A stretch of 64,000 nucleotides of DNA from Bifidobacterium catenulatum subsp. kashiwanohense JCM 15439 = DSM 21854 (GCF_001042615.1 NZ_AP012327.1:744001-808000); one strand, 5' to 3'. Numbered from the stretch's first letter, positions 9,858-19,760 are shown. Numbers and translations are program-made. Notes: generated by a model not told the origin, from the sequence alone.

Positions 9858-12443
9858 ATGTTCGAACGGTTTACCGACCGTGCGCGGCGCGTGATCGTGC
9901 TGGCGCAGGAAGAAGCTCGTACCCTCCAGCACAACTACATCGGTACCGAGCATCTGCTGCTTGGCCTGATTCGCGAGGGTGACGGCGTTGCAGCCAAGGC
10001 GCTGGCCTCAAAGGGTGTGACCTTGGATGACACCCGCAAACAGGTCGAAGAGATGATCGGTAAGGGGAATGCCACGCCGAACGGCCACATTCCCTTCACC
10101 CCGCATGCCAGGCAGGTGTTGGAGCTGTCGCTGCGTGAGGCGTTGCAGCTGGGGCACAGCTATATCGGCACCGAGCATATCCTGCTCGGTCTGATTCATG
10201 AAGGCGAAGGCGTAGGCACTCAAGTGCTGATCAAGATGGATGTCAATCTTGGTGAACTGCGCAGCGCCACTATCGACTTGATTCGTGGCAATTCCGGTGA
10301 TGGCAAGGGTGATGGCAAGGGCGATTTGGCCAACGCCGGTGGCGTACAGGATCGTCGCAACCAGACCGGTTCCGCGATTCTTGACCAGTTTGGCCGCAAT
10401 TTGACCGCCGAAGCTGCCGCCGGCAAGCTTGATCCGGTGATTGGTCGCTCGAGTGAGATCGAGCGTGTGATGGTGGTGCTGAGCCGCCGCACCAAGAACA
10501 ATCCGGTGCTGATCGGCGAGCCGGGTGTCGGCAAAACCGCCGTGGTCGAAGGTTTGGCGCAGAAGATCAACGCCGGTGACGTTCCGGAGACCCTGAAGGG
10601 CAAGCAGGTCTATTCGTTGGATCTGGGATCCATGGTGGCTGGTTCGCGCTATCGTGGCGATTTCGAGGAACGCCTGAAGAAGGTGCTCAAGGAGATCAAG
10701 ACCCGCGGCGACATCGTGCTGTTCATTGATGAGATCCACACCATTGTGGGCGCTGGCTCCGCAGACGGTGCTCTTGGCGCTTCCGACATGCTGAAGCCTA
10801 TGCTGGCCCGTGGCGAGCTGCAGACCATCGGCGCCACTACTACCGACGAGTACCGTAAGTACATCGAGAAGGATGCGGCTCTGGAACGTCGTTTCCAGCC
10901 GATCCAGGTGCATGAGCCGAGCATTGCCGAAACCATCGAGATCCTTAAGGGCTTGCGTTCCCGTTACGAGAACCACCACCATGTGACGATCACCGATGGT
11001 GCGTTGCAGGCCGCGGCCGAACTGTCGAGCCGTTACATTCAGGACCGTCACCTGCCTGACAAGGCCATCGATCTGATCGATGAGGCTGGCGCGCGCTTGC
11101 GCATCCGTCGACTGACCGCTCCGCCGGAACTCAAGGAACTCGACACGAAGATTGCCAAGCTTGCCGAGGAGAAGGACCAGTCCATCAAAGACCAGGACTT
11201 CGAAAAGGCAGCTGAGCTGCGTGATAAGCAGGAGAAGCTGGAAGCCGAACGCAAGCAGAAGGAATCTTCATGGCGTGAAGGCGAATCCGACGTGAAGATG
11301 GTCGTGGATGAGGATGTCATCGCCGAAGTGATTTCCCAGACCACCGGCATTCCGGTGTTCAAGCTCACTCAGGCCGAGTCCAAGAAGCTCATGACCATGG
11401 AAAGCGAGCTGCATAAGCGCATCATCGGCCAGGATGAGGCCGTGTCCGCATTGAGTCGCTCCATCCGCCGCGCACGTGTCGGCTTGAAGGATCCGAAGCG
11501 TCCGTCCGGTTCGTTTATCTTCGCTGGCCCCACCGGTGTTGGTAAGACCGAGCTGGCCAAGACGCTCGCCGAATTCCTGTTTGACGACGAGGACGCGCTG
11601 ATTCGTGTCGATATGTCCGAATTCTCCGAGAAATATGCGGCTTCACGCCTGTTTGGTGCTCCTCCGGGATACGTCGGCTATGAAGAGGGCGGCGAACTCA
11701 CCGAGAAAGTGCGTCGCAAGCCGTTCTCCGTGGTGCTGTTCGATGAGATCGAAAAGGCCCATCCGGATATCTTCAACACGCTGCTGCAGGTGTTGGATGA
11801 TGGTCATCTGACCGATGGCCAGGGCCGCAGGGTGGACTTCAAGAACACCATCATCATTCTGACCACCAATCTTGGTACTCGTGACATCGCCAAGGCCGCC
11901 AACACCGGCTTCAACTTGGGTGCCAACACCGAGTCGAGCTACCAGCGCATGAAGGATCAGGTCTCTGCGGAGCTGAAGCAGCAGTTCCGTCCGGAATTCC
12001 TGAACCGTCTGGACGACATCATCGTGTTCAAGCAGCTCACTGAGCCGCAGGTGCGTCAGATCGTCGATCTTGACGTCAAGCAGCTCAATGATCGCTTGTT
12101 CGATCGCCACATGTCGCTCGAGCTTACTGACGCTGCCAAGGATCTGCTCGCGCAGAAGGGCTTCGACCCGCTGCTGGGCGCGCGTCCGTTACGTCGTGTG
12201 ATTCAGCGTGACGTCGAAGACGCCATTTCGGAGAAGATTCTGATGGGCGAACTTGAAGATGGCCAGCGCGTGAAGGTCGATGCGGAAGGTGAAGGCATTC
12301 TGGGTGAGTTCACCTTCACCGGTGAGGCGTTCGAAGAGCCGAACACGGAGCCTGCCGATACCGAGTCTGCTGAAACTGAAGCTGCACCGGCTGAAGCTGA
12401 GGTGCCTGCCGAATCGATGGAATCCGCAGAATCCACCGAATAA
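9858..12443 (+). CDS. clpC: ATP-dependent Clp protease ATP-binding subunit ClpC
   Basis: An 861-residue unfoldase that feeds proteins to ClpP. The N-terminal domain has two Clp_N repeats (each with [11 protein letters not shown]). The first AAA module has Walker [11 protein letters not shown] near 219 and sensor/DEIH (LFIDEIHT). A UVR-type coiled middle segment ([17 protein letters not shown], about 450) follows. The second AAA module has [13 protein letters not shown] near 556 and the pore loop GYVGYEEGG. The last 40 residues form an Ala/Glu/Pro-rich tail beyond the usual end. The protein is a full-length ClpC, not ClpB. Confidence 0.98.
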   Translation: MFERFTDRARRVIVLAQEEARTLQHNYIGTEHLLLGLIREGDGVAAKALASKGVTLDDTRKQVEEMIGKGNATPNGHIPFTPHARQVLELSLREALQLGHSYIGTEHILLGLIHEGEGVGTQVLIKMDVNLGELRSATIDLIRGNSGDGKGDGKGDLANAGGVQDRRNQTGSAILDQFGRNLTAEAAAGKLDPVIGRSSEIERVMVVLSRRTKNNPVLIGEPGVGKTAVVEGLAQKINAGDVPETLKGKQVYSLDLGSMVAGSRYRGDFEERLKKVLKEIKTRGDIVLFIDEIHTIVGAGSADGALGASDMLKPMLARGELQTIGATTTDEYRKYIEKDAALERRFQPIQVHEPSIAETIEILKGLRSRYENHHHVTITDGALQAAAELSSRYIQDRHLPDKAIDLIDEAGARLRIRRLTAPPELKELDTKIAKLAEEKDQSIKDQDFEKAAELRDKQEKLEAERKQKESSWREGESDVKMVVDEDVIAEVISQTTGIPVFKLTQAESKKLMTMESELHKRIIGQDEAVSALSRSIRRARVGLKDPKRPSGSFIFAGPTGVGKTELAKTLAEFLFDDEDALIRVDMSEFSEKYAASRLFGAPPGYVGYEEGGELTEKVRRKPFSVVLFDEIEKAHPDIFNTLLQVLDDGHLTDGQGRRVDFKNTIIILTTNLGTRDIAKAANTGFNLGANTESSYQRMKDQVSAELKQQFRPEFLNRLDDIIVFKQLTEPQVRQIVDLDVKQLNDRLFDRHMSLELTDAAKDLLAQKGFDPLLGARPLRRVIQRDVEDAISEKILMGELEDGQRVKVDAEGEGILGEFTFTGEAFEEPNTEPADTESAETEAAPAEAEVPAESMESAESTE

Positions 12444-12472
12444 GCAATCGGTACGCAAATAACGCAATAAAC

Positions 12473-12513
12473 AAGAGGCCTTGAAATCATGTGCAATGAT
12501 TTCAAGGCTTCTT
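12473..12513 (+). terminator. clpC terminator
   Basis: GCCTTGAAATCAT (12478-12490) pairs perfectly with ATGATTTCAAGGC (12496-12508), flanked by AAGA/TTCTT, then TTTG. It ends clpC and faces the 3' end of the deaminase gene. Confidence 0.88.
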
Positions 12514-12556
12514 TGTATGTCTTTCGCATACCGGAAATAATTCAGAATCCAATGAG

Positions 12557-13882
12557 TTACAACGTCAGCAAATCAAGATCAGTATCGATCGACGTGTTGC
12601 GGGTAAACAGCGTACGCCCCTCGCGTACCGAACGAAGCACTTCGCAACGCTCATATACGGCATCAAACACGCTGGAAGCATCAAGCACAATGAAGCTTGC
12701 CGGCTTGCCCTCCTCAAGACCATACGAATCTCGCATGCCGAGCGTGGTCGCACCATTGACCGTCAGGAACTTCAACGCATCATCGATCTCCTCAAAACTC
12801 ATCATCTGCGCCAAATGCAGCACATAATCGAGAATCAGCATCATATTGCCGTTACCGACCGGATACCAGGGATCTTGCATGGAATCCTGACCAAGCGACA
12901 CATTCATCCCAGCTTCGGTGAGCTCCTTGACTCGCGTGATGCCACGACGCTTCGGGAACGTGTCTTGACGCCCCTGCAGATACAGATTTTCCGTAGGCGC
13001 GCAGGCGAAATTGATATGTGCGGCCTTCAACAGCTTGCTCAGATGGAAGAAATAGGCATTGTCGGCCGATCCCAAGGAGCAAGTGTGGCTTGCCGTGGTC
13101 TTCGAACCAATACCGGCGCGATAGGCGAGTGCGGACAGCAATTCAAGATAACGTGAGTTTGGATCGTCGGTTTCGTCGCAATGCACGTCGATGAGTTTGT
13201 TGTACTTCGAAGCCAGTTCGACCACGGTGTGCATGGAACGTTCGCCGAACTCACGGCACTGCTCGAAATGCGGAATGCCACCGACGCAATCAGCACCCAT
13301 TTTCAGGCCTTCCTCAACCAAATCCGCTCCGGATTCGCCATGAGGACCTTCATAGGAGTACATGCCCTCCTGCGGGAAGGAGACGATCTGCAGCGTGACC
13401 GTATCTTTCAGTTCCTCCTTAAGCTCCAGCAGGGCTTTGAGCGAGGTAAGATTCGGATCGGTCACATCGGCGTGCGAACGGATGAATTGCACGCCGTGAC
13501 GCATTTCCTTTGCTATGCCGATTTTCGCCCGTTCCTTGACCTCGTCAACGGTAAGATCGGATTTGGTCTCGCTCCAGCGCTGAATGCCTTCGAACAGGGT
13601 GCCTGACTCGTTCACCGCGCCGGGCTTGCGTGCGGTAAAGACGTAATCAAGATGCAGATGGGTGTCGCAGAATGGTGGACAGACCAGCTTTCCGCCCAAA
13701 TTGATGACTTCCACGCTCGCCATATCTTTGCCTTGTGCTTCGAGTGTTGCTTTGAGATTGGGTGCAATGCTGATGAACTTGCCGTCTTCGACGAGAATAT
13801 CTTGGATTGCCGCTGTTTCGGCTGCGGTGCTGCTTGGCATGCCGGTGGCGATGTGTGCGTTGGTGAACAGTTGCGTGCTCAT
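12557..13882 (-). CDS. codA: Cytosine/creatinine deaminase-family amidohydrolase
   Basis: A 441-residue metal-dependent hydrolase of the cytosine deaminase type. Seen: H75-L-H77 (CDTHLHLDY), Q171 in FPQEGM, H234-C-D-E237, H266 in ASHT and D333 in GQDSMQDPWYP. These align with E. coli CodA residues H61/H63, Q156, H214/E217, H246 and D313. The residue after the metal Asp, D314 in E. coli and a known specificity position, is S334 here. Members of this family also include creatinine iminohydrolases, which release ammonia from creatinine. The ATG at 13882 follows GGAAGGAGCG. It is divergent from a PucR regulator and next to a transporter and a creatininase, so the substrate may not be cytosine. 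Confidence 0.88.
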   Translation of the reverse strand: MSTQLFTNAHIATGMPSSTAAETAAIQDILVEDGKFISIAPNLKATLEAQGKDMASVEVINLGGKLVCPPFCDTHLHLDYVFTARKPGAVNESGTLFEGIQRWSETKSDLTVDEVKERAKIGIAKEMRHGVQFIRSHADVTDPNLTSLKALLELKEELKDTVTLQIVSFPQEGMYSYEGPHGESGADLVEEGLKMGADCVGGIPHFEQCREFGERSMHTVVELASKYNKLIDVHCDETDDPNSRYLELLSALAYRAGIGSKTTASHTCSLGSADNAYFFHLSKLLKAAHINFACAPTENLYLQGRQDTFPKRRGITRVKELTEAGMNVSLGQDSMQDPWYPVGNGNMMLILDYVLHLAQMMSFEEIDDALKFLTVNGATTLGMRDSYGLEEGKPASFIVLDASSVFDAVYERCEVLRSVREGRTLFTRNTSIDTDLDLLTL

Positions 13883-14065
13883 AATCGCTCCTTCCAATAC
13901 GAGTTTTCATGCGAGTTTTCGGGTTCCGGCAGACGTTTTGTCATATGTCCATTGGGTTACGGAAGGGAACCTTTGACGTAATCGTTGATGGTTATTGTCG
14001 GCGTATTGCTTTGCGGTCACGTTACTTGATGTGACATGTGTATTACTTCGGATTGGACGGTTTGT
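13883..14065. promoter_or_regulatory. Divergent control region, deaminase / pucR
   Basis: 183 bases between two divergent starts. It contains GTCAC-N10-GTGAC (14016-14035), an inverted repeat that is a candidate regulator site, and a direct repeat of CGAGTTTTC (13900-13908 and 13912-13920) near the deaminase start. No terminator. Operator function is inferred from position. Confidence 0.4.
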
Positions 14066-15604
14066 ATGGCTGTTACGGTGAGGGAAGTGCTCGATGATGC
14101 CTTGGTTGCGACGGCGGAACCACAGGTTGAAGTTGCTGGCGATAGCTTGGATAATCCGGTGCGTTGGGTGTTCACCAACGAACGCGAGGACGTCGCCTCA
14201 TTTCTGGCGGGAGGTGAGCTTCTGGTGGTGGAGGGGCGATCTTTAGTTGCGGACGGTCGTGAAAAACGTGCGGACGAATATGTGAAAAGCCTCGTGAATG
14301 CTGATATTGCGGCATTGATGGTCGAATTGGTTGAAGAAGTCACCCAACTGCCGAAAGTGTTGGTGAAGGCAGCCAAGCATGAAGGACTTACGATTATTGG
14401 ATTGCGCCGTCGCATTCCTTTCGTCGATATCTGCCAGAGCGTCAATACCATGATTGTGCGTGGTCAGATGCGTATGCAGATGCAAGTGGACGTTATGTCA
14501 ACTTCGTTGCGTTCTGAGCTTGCTCAGGTGTCCAATCCCAAAGCCGTTGCCGATAGCATTGCGAACCTGTTCGGTGAGGATGTGGTCATATTCGACGTGG
14601 ACGGTCTTGAAGTTGCCCGAGCTGGACAGAACATCCATACCGCTACAGATTGCGGCATTGTGCTTGCATTGGAGGAACAGAAACGGCCTTTGGGTGCTTT
14701 GGAGATCAGTCAGCGCAATACGGTGTTCGATGAAGCGATGTGCAGAAGGATCGAACAGATTGCCGCTCCGGTTTTGGCACTGTACCTCGATGGAGGAGCG
14801 CGCGTCGGCATGGTGGCGCATCTGATTGCGGGGCCGGAAGATGGCGTGCATGTTTCGTCGATGGAGGCGCGTGAGGGCCATGCCATGCTTGATGCGTTGG
14901 GATTCGCCGCTTCGGGCGTGTATATGCCATTTGCCATGAAACTCAAGTCGGTGTCCAACGCCATGCCGGCAATCGTGTCGATGATCGACGATTTCGAATC
15001 CAACGGCGGTTGCGAATCGATCTGTTTGTTGGAAGGCGATCTAATGATCGGTTTTCTCGCGGCGCAAGATAGCGGCGGCGATGTGTCGGTATTTTCAGAT
15101 CGGTGTTTGCATGCGTTGACGCAAGTCGCTGCAAACGAATACGTATATACCGTGCATGGCCGCGCAGCGTTGGACACGATTTCATTGATGGACGCGTTCG
15201 GTGCGTTGCGCAGTGTGATCCGAACATGCATTTCGAACGATGCGGAATGCCCGTATGGAACCCTCGAATGTGTGGATTCCTCTTTGCTGGAACGCATGTT
15301 GGGAATGGAACGTACCGATGAGGCCGTGCGCATGGTGATCACGCAGACGGTGGGGTATGAGCTTATGCATAACGCCATGCTGATCGACACGTTGTGCGCC
15401 TGCTTCGACAATCTCGACAACAAGACCGGCGCATGCGAGCAATTAGGTATCCAACGGCAGACGTTGTACAACCGATTGGACAAAGTGACACAGATCGTGG
15501 GCATATCGCCTACCGATAAAATCAGCTGGTCAATGCTGCTTTTAGGCGCGAAAATAGCGAAATCGCAACATAATCACACCATATCTTCCACTTCGACGCT
15601 GTAA
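14066..15604 (+). CDS. PucR-family transcriptional regulator
   Basis: A 512-residue regulator. The N-terminal PucR domain (about 1-130; VREVLDDALVA... and GGELLVVEGRSL) is the form found in regulators of purine and other nitrogen-compound catabolism. A GAF-like middle (about 150-250) follows. The C-terminal PucR helix-turn-helix (about 440-500) has the QTLYNRLDKV recognition helix. The ATG at 14066 is preferred over upstream non-ATG codons. It is divergent from the deaminase and upstream of the transporter and creatininase, so it most likely controls this locus in response to the substrate. Confidence 0.88.
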   Translation: MAVTVREVLDDALVATAEPQVEVAGDSLDNPVRWVFTNEREDVASFLAGGELLVVEGRSLVADGREKRADEYVKSLVNADIAALMVELVEEVTQLPKVLVKAAKHEGLTIIGLRRRIPFVDICQSVNTMIVRGQMRMQMQVDVMSTSLRSELAQVSNPKAVADSIANLFGEDVVIFDVDGLEVARAGQNIHTATDCGIVLALEEQKRPLGALEISQRNTVFDEAMCRRIEQIAAPVLALYLDGGARVGMVAHLIAGPEDGVHVSSMEAREGHAMLDALGFAASGVYMPFAMKLKSVSNAMPAIVSMIDDFESNGGCESICLLEGDLMIGFLAAQDSGGDVSVFSDRCLHALTQVAANEYVYTVHGRAALDTISLMDAFGALRSVIRTCISNDAECPYGTLECVDSSLLERMLGMERTDEAVRMVITQTVGYELMHNAMLIDTLCACFDNLDNKTGACEQLGIQRQTLYNRLDKVTQIVGISPTDKISWSMLLLGAKIAKSQHNHTISSTSTL

Positions 15605-15764
15605 GCAAGGGGAACTTGGCAAAACGTCCAAAACAGATGGTTGCGGTTTAACAATCAGTTCACTTTGGCGCAAATACTTCGGGCGATAGTCAGAGTCACA
15701 ACGTTCGCCGGGTATGAAGAAAATGCGAACGTACAGACAGATTCAGCAGAAGAAAGCAGGTGAC

Positions 15765-17126
15765 ATGATGAGTGCCAGTGCAACAATCGCAACCGCCAAC
15801 AGGGCTTCCGTGTCTGAACAGTCCGAAGAGCAGAAGATGGTCAAGAAAGTGGCCGTCTCGTCTTTCCTCGGCAATTTCATTGAATGGTTCGACTACGCTT
15901 CCTATTCCTACTTCGCGGCCACCATCGCTCTGGTGTTTTTCCCGTCCGGCAATCACACGGTCGCCATGCTGCAGACGTTCGGCGTGTTTGCACTGTCATT
16001 CGTACTTCGTCCGATCGGTGCACTGTTTTGGGGCAATTGCGGCGATAAGAAGGGACGCAAGGGCGCTCTTGCGATTTCCATCATGTTCATGTCGGGTGCA
16101 TCATTCCTGATTGGCTGCCTGCCGTCATATGATGTGATCGGCATTTTCGCTCCGGCACTGTTGCTGCTGCTTCGTATGGTGCAGGGCTTCTCCGCTTCCG
16201 GTGAATATGCCGGCGCCGCAACCTTCCTTGGCGAATACGCGCCGACCAAGAAGCGTGGCATCTACTGCTCGTTGATTCCGGCATCCACCGCCATCGGTCT
16301 GCTCGTAGGCTCCACGCTCGCCACCGTGATGACCGCTTCGCTGAGTTCTGATGCACTGACCTCTTGGGGATGGCGTATTCCGTTCCTCATGGCCGGCCCG
16401 CTTGGTCTGATCGTGCATTTCATCCGTACCAAGCTCGCTGATTCGCCGGTGTATGCTTCCATGACCGAAGCTTTGGACGACAAGCAGCAGTTCGCTTCCA
16501 CCACCAAGAGCGTCTCCCCACTGCGCGAGCTGTTCCAGAACCATTCCAAGACTCTGGTCATCAGCTTCGGCGCCTGCGTGCTCAACGCGGTCGGCTTCTA
16601 CACGGTGCTCACCTACCTGCCGACCTATCTGAGCGACACGGTTGGCATGGCTGCCGCACAGTCGTCCACCATCACCACCATCTGCCTGGTACTGTATGTG
16701 GCTTTGGTGTTTGGCATGGGTCACATCTCCGACACGTTCGGACGCAAGAAGGTGCTGATTGGTGCATGCGTGGCCTTCATCGTGCTCACTGTTCCGGCCT
16801 TCATGGCGCTGAGCACCGCACAGTTCTGGCCGGTGCTGATCGTTGAGCTCGCCATGTGCGCCACCCTGACCGCCAATGACGGTACGCTTTCGAGCTACCT
16901 GACTGAGACCTTCTCGACATCGGTTCGTTTCACCGGCTTCGCATTCAGCTTCAACCTTGCCAACGCCATCTTCGGTGGAACTGCACCGTTCATCGCAACC
17001 TGGCTGATCTACACCACTGGTTCGAGCATCGCTCCGGCCTGGTACATGGTGGCGGTGTCCGCCGTGGCACTGGTCGCCATGATCCTCTCTCACGAAAACA
17101 CGGATAAGGATCTGAGCCGCATCTGA
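15765..17126 (+). CDS. MHS-family (major facilitator) metabolite:H+ symporter
   Basis: A 453-residue, 12-helix inner-membrane transporter. The metabolite:H+ symporter subfamily is indicated by the start FLGNFIEWFDYASYSYFA, the inter-helix motif GDKKGRKGAL, LRMVQGFSASGEYAGAATFLGEYAP and the repeat of the loop as GHISDTFGRKK in the second half. Relatives carry organic acids, betaines, proline or dicarboxylates. I chose ATG 15765, close to AGCAGGTGAC; an upstream ATG at 15714 would add 17 residues. It is followed by the creatininase gene and is the likely importer of that pathway's substrate; the substrate itself is unproven. Confidence 0.9.
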   Translation: MMSASATIATANRASVSEQSEEQKMVKKVAVSSFLGNFIEWFDYASYSYFAATIALVFFPSGNHTVAMLQTFGVFALSFVLRPIGALFWGNCGDKKGRKGALAISIMFMSGASFLIGCLPSYDVIGIFAPALLLLLRMVQGFSASGEYAGAATFLGEYAPTKKRGIYCSLIPASTAIGLLVGSTLATVMTASLSSDALTSWGWRIPFLMAGPLGLIVHFIRTKLADSPVYASMTEALDDKQQFASTTKSVSPLRELFQNHSKTLVISFGACVLNAVGFYTVLTYLPTYLSDTVGMAAAQSSTITTICLVLYVALVFGMGHISDTFGRKKVLIGACVAFIVLTVPAFMALSTAQFWPVLIVELAMCATLTANDGTLSSYLTETFSTSVRFTGFAFSFNLANAIFGGTAPFIATWLIYTTGSSIAPAWYMVAVSAVALVAMILSHENTDKDLSRI

Positions 17127-17143
17127 GAAGAAACGGTTTTACG

Positions 17144-17238
17144 CAACAATTCCTCGAAACAATAAACGCCGTCCCTGAAACATCGATTGCAACATCGATT
17201 CGCGGGGACGGCATCATCGCAATCATTATCAATTGTTG
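17144..17238. repeat. Nested inverted repeats between transporter and creatininase
   Basis: The outer pair CAACAATT (17144-17151) / AATTGTTG (17231-17238) and the inner pair GCCGTCCC (17168-17175) / GGGACGGC (17205-17212) are exact. The inner loop holds a direct repeat of ACATCGATT (17180-17188, 17192-17200). The whole lies 38 bases before the creatininase ATG, in what would be its leader. Confidence 0.7.
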
Positions 17239-17275
17239 AAACGCAAACCAACAACAGCACATAAAAGGAGCAATC

Positions 17276-18034
17276 ATGAGCAGCAGCCGTCGGATGGACC
17301 ATATGACCTGGCCGGAAATTGAAGCATCGAAATCAAAGCCGGTTATTGTGCCAATCGGCTCCACCGAACAGCATAGCCAGCATCTTCCCCTTGGTGTGGA
17401 CGCCATGATCGCCAGCCATGTGTCTGAAGACCTCGCCGAACGCATCGACGGCATCGTGGCACCGACCATGAACTACGGGTACAAGTCGAAGCCGCTTTCC
17501 GGGGGCGGCCCATTGTTCCCCGGCACCATCGACATGAACGGTGTGACGGTGATCAATCAAATGCATGATGTGCTTGGCGAGCTGATCGCGGACGGTTTCA
17601 CCAAAATCGTGGTGATGAACGCGCATTTCGAAAACGAGGCGTTCATTATCGAGGCAATCGATCTGATCACCCGCGAAACCGGGGGAGTGGCCACCATCGT
17701 CGAAACCAACTGGTGGGATCCGCTGCCGGAGAACGTGGTCGAGCAGGTGTTCGACGGACTCGTGTTCCCCGGTTGGGCGTTGGAACATGCCGCAGTGACG
17801 GAAACCTCATTGATGATGCATTATGAGCCGGAATTGGTGCATATGGACCGTGTGATCGACGAAGGCAATGTTATACCGAAGGCTTACGTGCGCTATCCGG
17901 TGCGCAAGGGCGACGTTCCGGATTACGGCGGACTGGCCACTCCTGCAGGTTCCAGCGCCGAACGAGGCAAGCTCATCGTCAATGCCTGCATTGATGCGGT
18001 GGCCGATATTTGTGCTGCCGAATTCGGCGCATGA
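17276..18034 (+). CDS. Creatininase (creatinine amidohydrolase) family enzyme
   Basis: A 252-residue metal enzyme. Creatininase opens creatinine to creatine reversibly. The residues that bind the two metals in the Pseudomonas enzyme are all here: E31 and H33 (GSTEQHSQHLP), D42, H117 and E119 (NAHFENEAFII). Features that set true creatininases apart from relatives such as MftE or FAPy deformylases also match: YGYKS...SGGG..FPGT (68-84), the Trp of the mobile lid (NWWDPL, 145-150), and GW..EH...TETSLM with W167 and H171. The Tyr next to the metal His is Phe here. It has a good ribosome site (AAAAGGAGCAATC). It is last in the transporter-creatininase unit; no creatinase follows. Confidence 0.9.
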   Translation: MSSSRRMDHMTWPEIEASKSKPVIVPIGSTEQHSQHLPLGVDAMIASHVSEDLAERIDGIVAPTMNYGYKSKPLSGGGPLFPGTIDMNGVTVINQMHDVLGELIADGFTKIVVMNAHFENEAFIIEAIDLITRETGGVATIVETNWWDPLPENVVEQVFDGLVFPGWALEHAAVTETSLMMHYEPELVHMDRVIDEGNVIPKAYVRYPVRKGDVPDYGGLATPAGSSAERGKLIVNACIDAVADICAAEFGA

Positions 18035-18060
18035 TAGTTGAATATTCTGTATGGTGATTG

Positions 18061-18133
18061 CGCATGTGAGAACACATGCGATCATACGAAGAAGGCTGGT
18101 ATGTAACGGATTTTGTCACGTACCAGCCTTCTT
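18061..18133. terminator. Double hairpin between converging creatininase and DUF349 genes
   Basis: The first hairpin, CGCATGTG-AGAA-CACATGCG (18061-18080), has a perfect 8-bp stem and 4-base loop. The second pairs AAGAAGGCTGGTATGT (18089-18104) with ACGTACCAGCCTTCTT (18118-18133). It probably terminates both genes. Confidence 0.85.
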
Positions 18134-18207
18134 GATTATGCCTGAGTGAAGTCCAACTGATATTTGACCGCATCTCTGTGGCGCAACCAGATATCAGGAT
18201 TTGCGAC

Positions 18208-19644
18208 TTACTTGATGGCGTTCAGCCACTGCTCCTTGGTGGCCTTCTCGGATTCAAGCTTGGCCTTCTTCTTCGGATCGGATTCGGCTGCGATCTTTGC
18301 GTCAAGCTCGGCGAGCTGCGCGTTGAGCTGCTCCTCGAAGGAGGATTTGCGGGCGTCGGCTTCCGGATCGGACTGCTTCCACGCGGCATCCTCTACAGCC
18401 TTGATCTGCTTGTCGACGGCGTCGAGGCGACCCTCGATGCGGCGTACTTCGTCGCGTGGCACATAGCCGATCTGATCCCACTCCTCCTGAATGGAGGCGA
18501 GAGCCTGACGAGCCTGCTTGGCGCTTTCCTCATCCTTAACAGGAACAAGCGCCTCGGCCTTGACCAGCAGAGCTTCCTTCTTGGCGAGATTCTCCTTCTC
18601 AGAGGAGCTGATCTGATCACGATCGGCCTGACGCGCGTTGAAGAATGCGTCTGCGGCGGCGCGGAAACGCTCCCACATGGCGTCATCATCACGACGACCG
18701 GCGCGACCGGCCTTCTTCCAACGATCCATCAGCTCGGTAAACTTGCGGGAAGTCTCAACCCAAGCGGTGGAATCCTGAAGTGCCTCGGCCTCCGCGATGA
18801 TGGCTTCCTTGGTCGCCTTGGCGGAATTACGTTCTTCGTCACGGCTCTGCACCCACTTGCGGCGGGCGAAATTAAACTTGGTGCGAGCCGCGGAGAAACG
18901 GGACCACAGGGCGTCTGCGTCTTCCTTGTCGATACGGATGTTGTTGCGCTGGTGCTCCTGCCACTGCTGGAAAAGTGAACGGAACTTGTCGGCAGTGGAA
19001 CGCCAGTTGGTGTTTTCGTCAAGGGAATCAGCCAATGCCTCGGCCTTCTCCACAATGGTGGTACGCTCCTCAAGAGCCTTGGCGATGGCAGCCTTGCGTG
19101 CCTCGGTCAACGCGGTTTTCTTGGCCGCGCCTTCCTCCTTCAGTGCCTCGAACTGGGCCTTGAGAGCGGCCAGATCGCCCACCACTGCCGGCTGTTCGGT
19201 TTCCGCGGACAACGCCTTGATGGTTTCGTCGATTTCGCGGGACTTCACATTATTGGCCTTGAGCTTGTTGGCGAACAGGTCCAGCTTGGCCTTCAGATCA
19301 AGGTAACGGCGGGCATACAGGGCCAGCGCTTCTTCCTTGGAGGCGTCAGGGAACTGGCCGACCTCACGTTCTCCTTCGCCGTCCTTGACGAACACGGTGC
19401 CATCATCGGCGACATGGCCGAACGCTTCGGCGGCCTTCACATCAGCATCGGAGAATCCGGTGGACGCTGCAGCCGGGGCGGCGTGCTGCGGAGCCTTCTT
19501 GGCGAAGGCCGCAGGGCTCGGAGCGTGCGGCTTCATTGAAGCAGGGCTCGGAACGGCCGGTTTGCTGGCCTTGACTGCGGGCGTCGTCGCCTGCTCGGTG
19601 GTTTCATTAATGTTCTCGGACGCGGTGACATTCTCGTCGGCCAT
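18208..19644 (-). CDS. DUF349-domain coiled-coil protein
   Basis: A 478-residue, very Ala/Glu/Lys-rich protein of unknown function. After an acidic start and an Ala/Pro-rich linker (about 20-75) it has several DUF349-type helical repeats. They are recognisable by recurring W-x5-F-R-x-L-F-x-x-W and KF-x-x-L-x-x-R-W-K-K patterns (for example FRSLFQQWQEHQR, FTELMDRWKKAGR and the WDQIG segment). Long coiled coils are likely. The ATG at 19644 follows AAAGGAGCTGG. It is divergent from hisS, with 116 bases between starts. Confidence 0.85.
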   Translation of the reverse strand: MADENVTASENINETTEQATTPAVKASKPAVPSPASMKPHAPSPAAFAKKAPQHAAPAAASTGFSDADVKAAEAFGHVADDGTVFVKDGEGEREVGQFPDASKEEALALYARRYLDLKAKLDLFANKLKANNVKSREIDETIKALSAETEQPAVVGDLAALKAQFEALKEEGAAKKTALTEARKAAIAKALEERTTIVEKAEALADSLDENTNWRSTADKFRSLFQQWQEHQRNNIRIDKEDADALWSRFSAARTKFNFARRKWVQSRDEERNSAKATKEAIIAEAEALQDSTAWVETSRKFTELMDRWKKAGRAGRRDDDAMWERFRAAADAFFNARQADRDQISSSEKENLAKKEALLVKAEALVPVKDEESAKQARQALASIQEEWDQIGYVPRDEVRRIEGRLDAVDKQIKAVEDAAWKQSDPEADARKSSFEEQLNAQLAELDAKIAAESDPKKKAKLESEKATKEQWLNAIK

Positions 19645-19760
19645 GGCCAGCTCCTTTAAGTAAGCTTCATGTAGTGCAGGGGATGCGGATCGTACGAACG
19701 TGCTTCCAAAGCCTGAAAAGCGCGATGCATTTTCCGCAACCTCATTTATTATAGGGAATC

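Noticed and set aside
12557-18034. Horizontally acquired island
   Set aside because: Base composition and codon style look like the neighbours, and there is no integrase, tRNA or repeat at the borders, so transfer cannot be claimed from this sequence.
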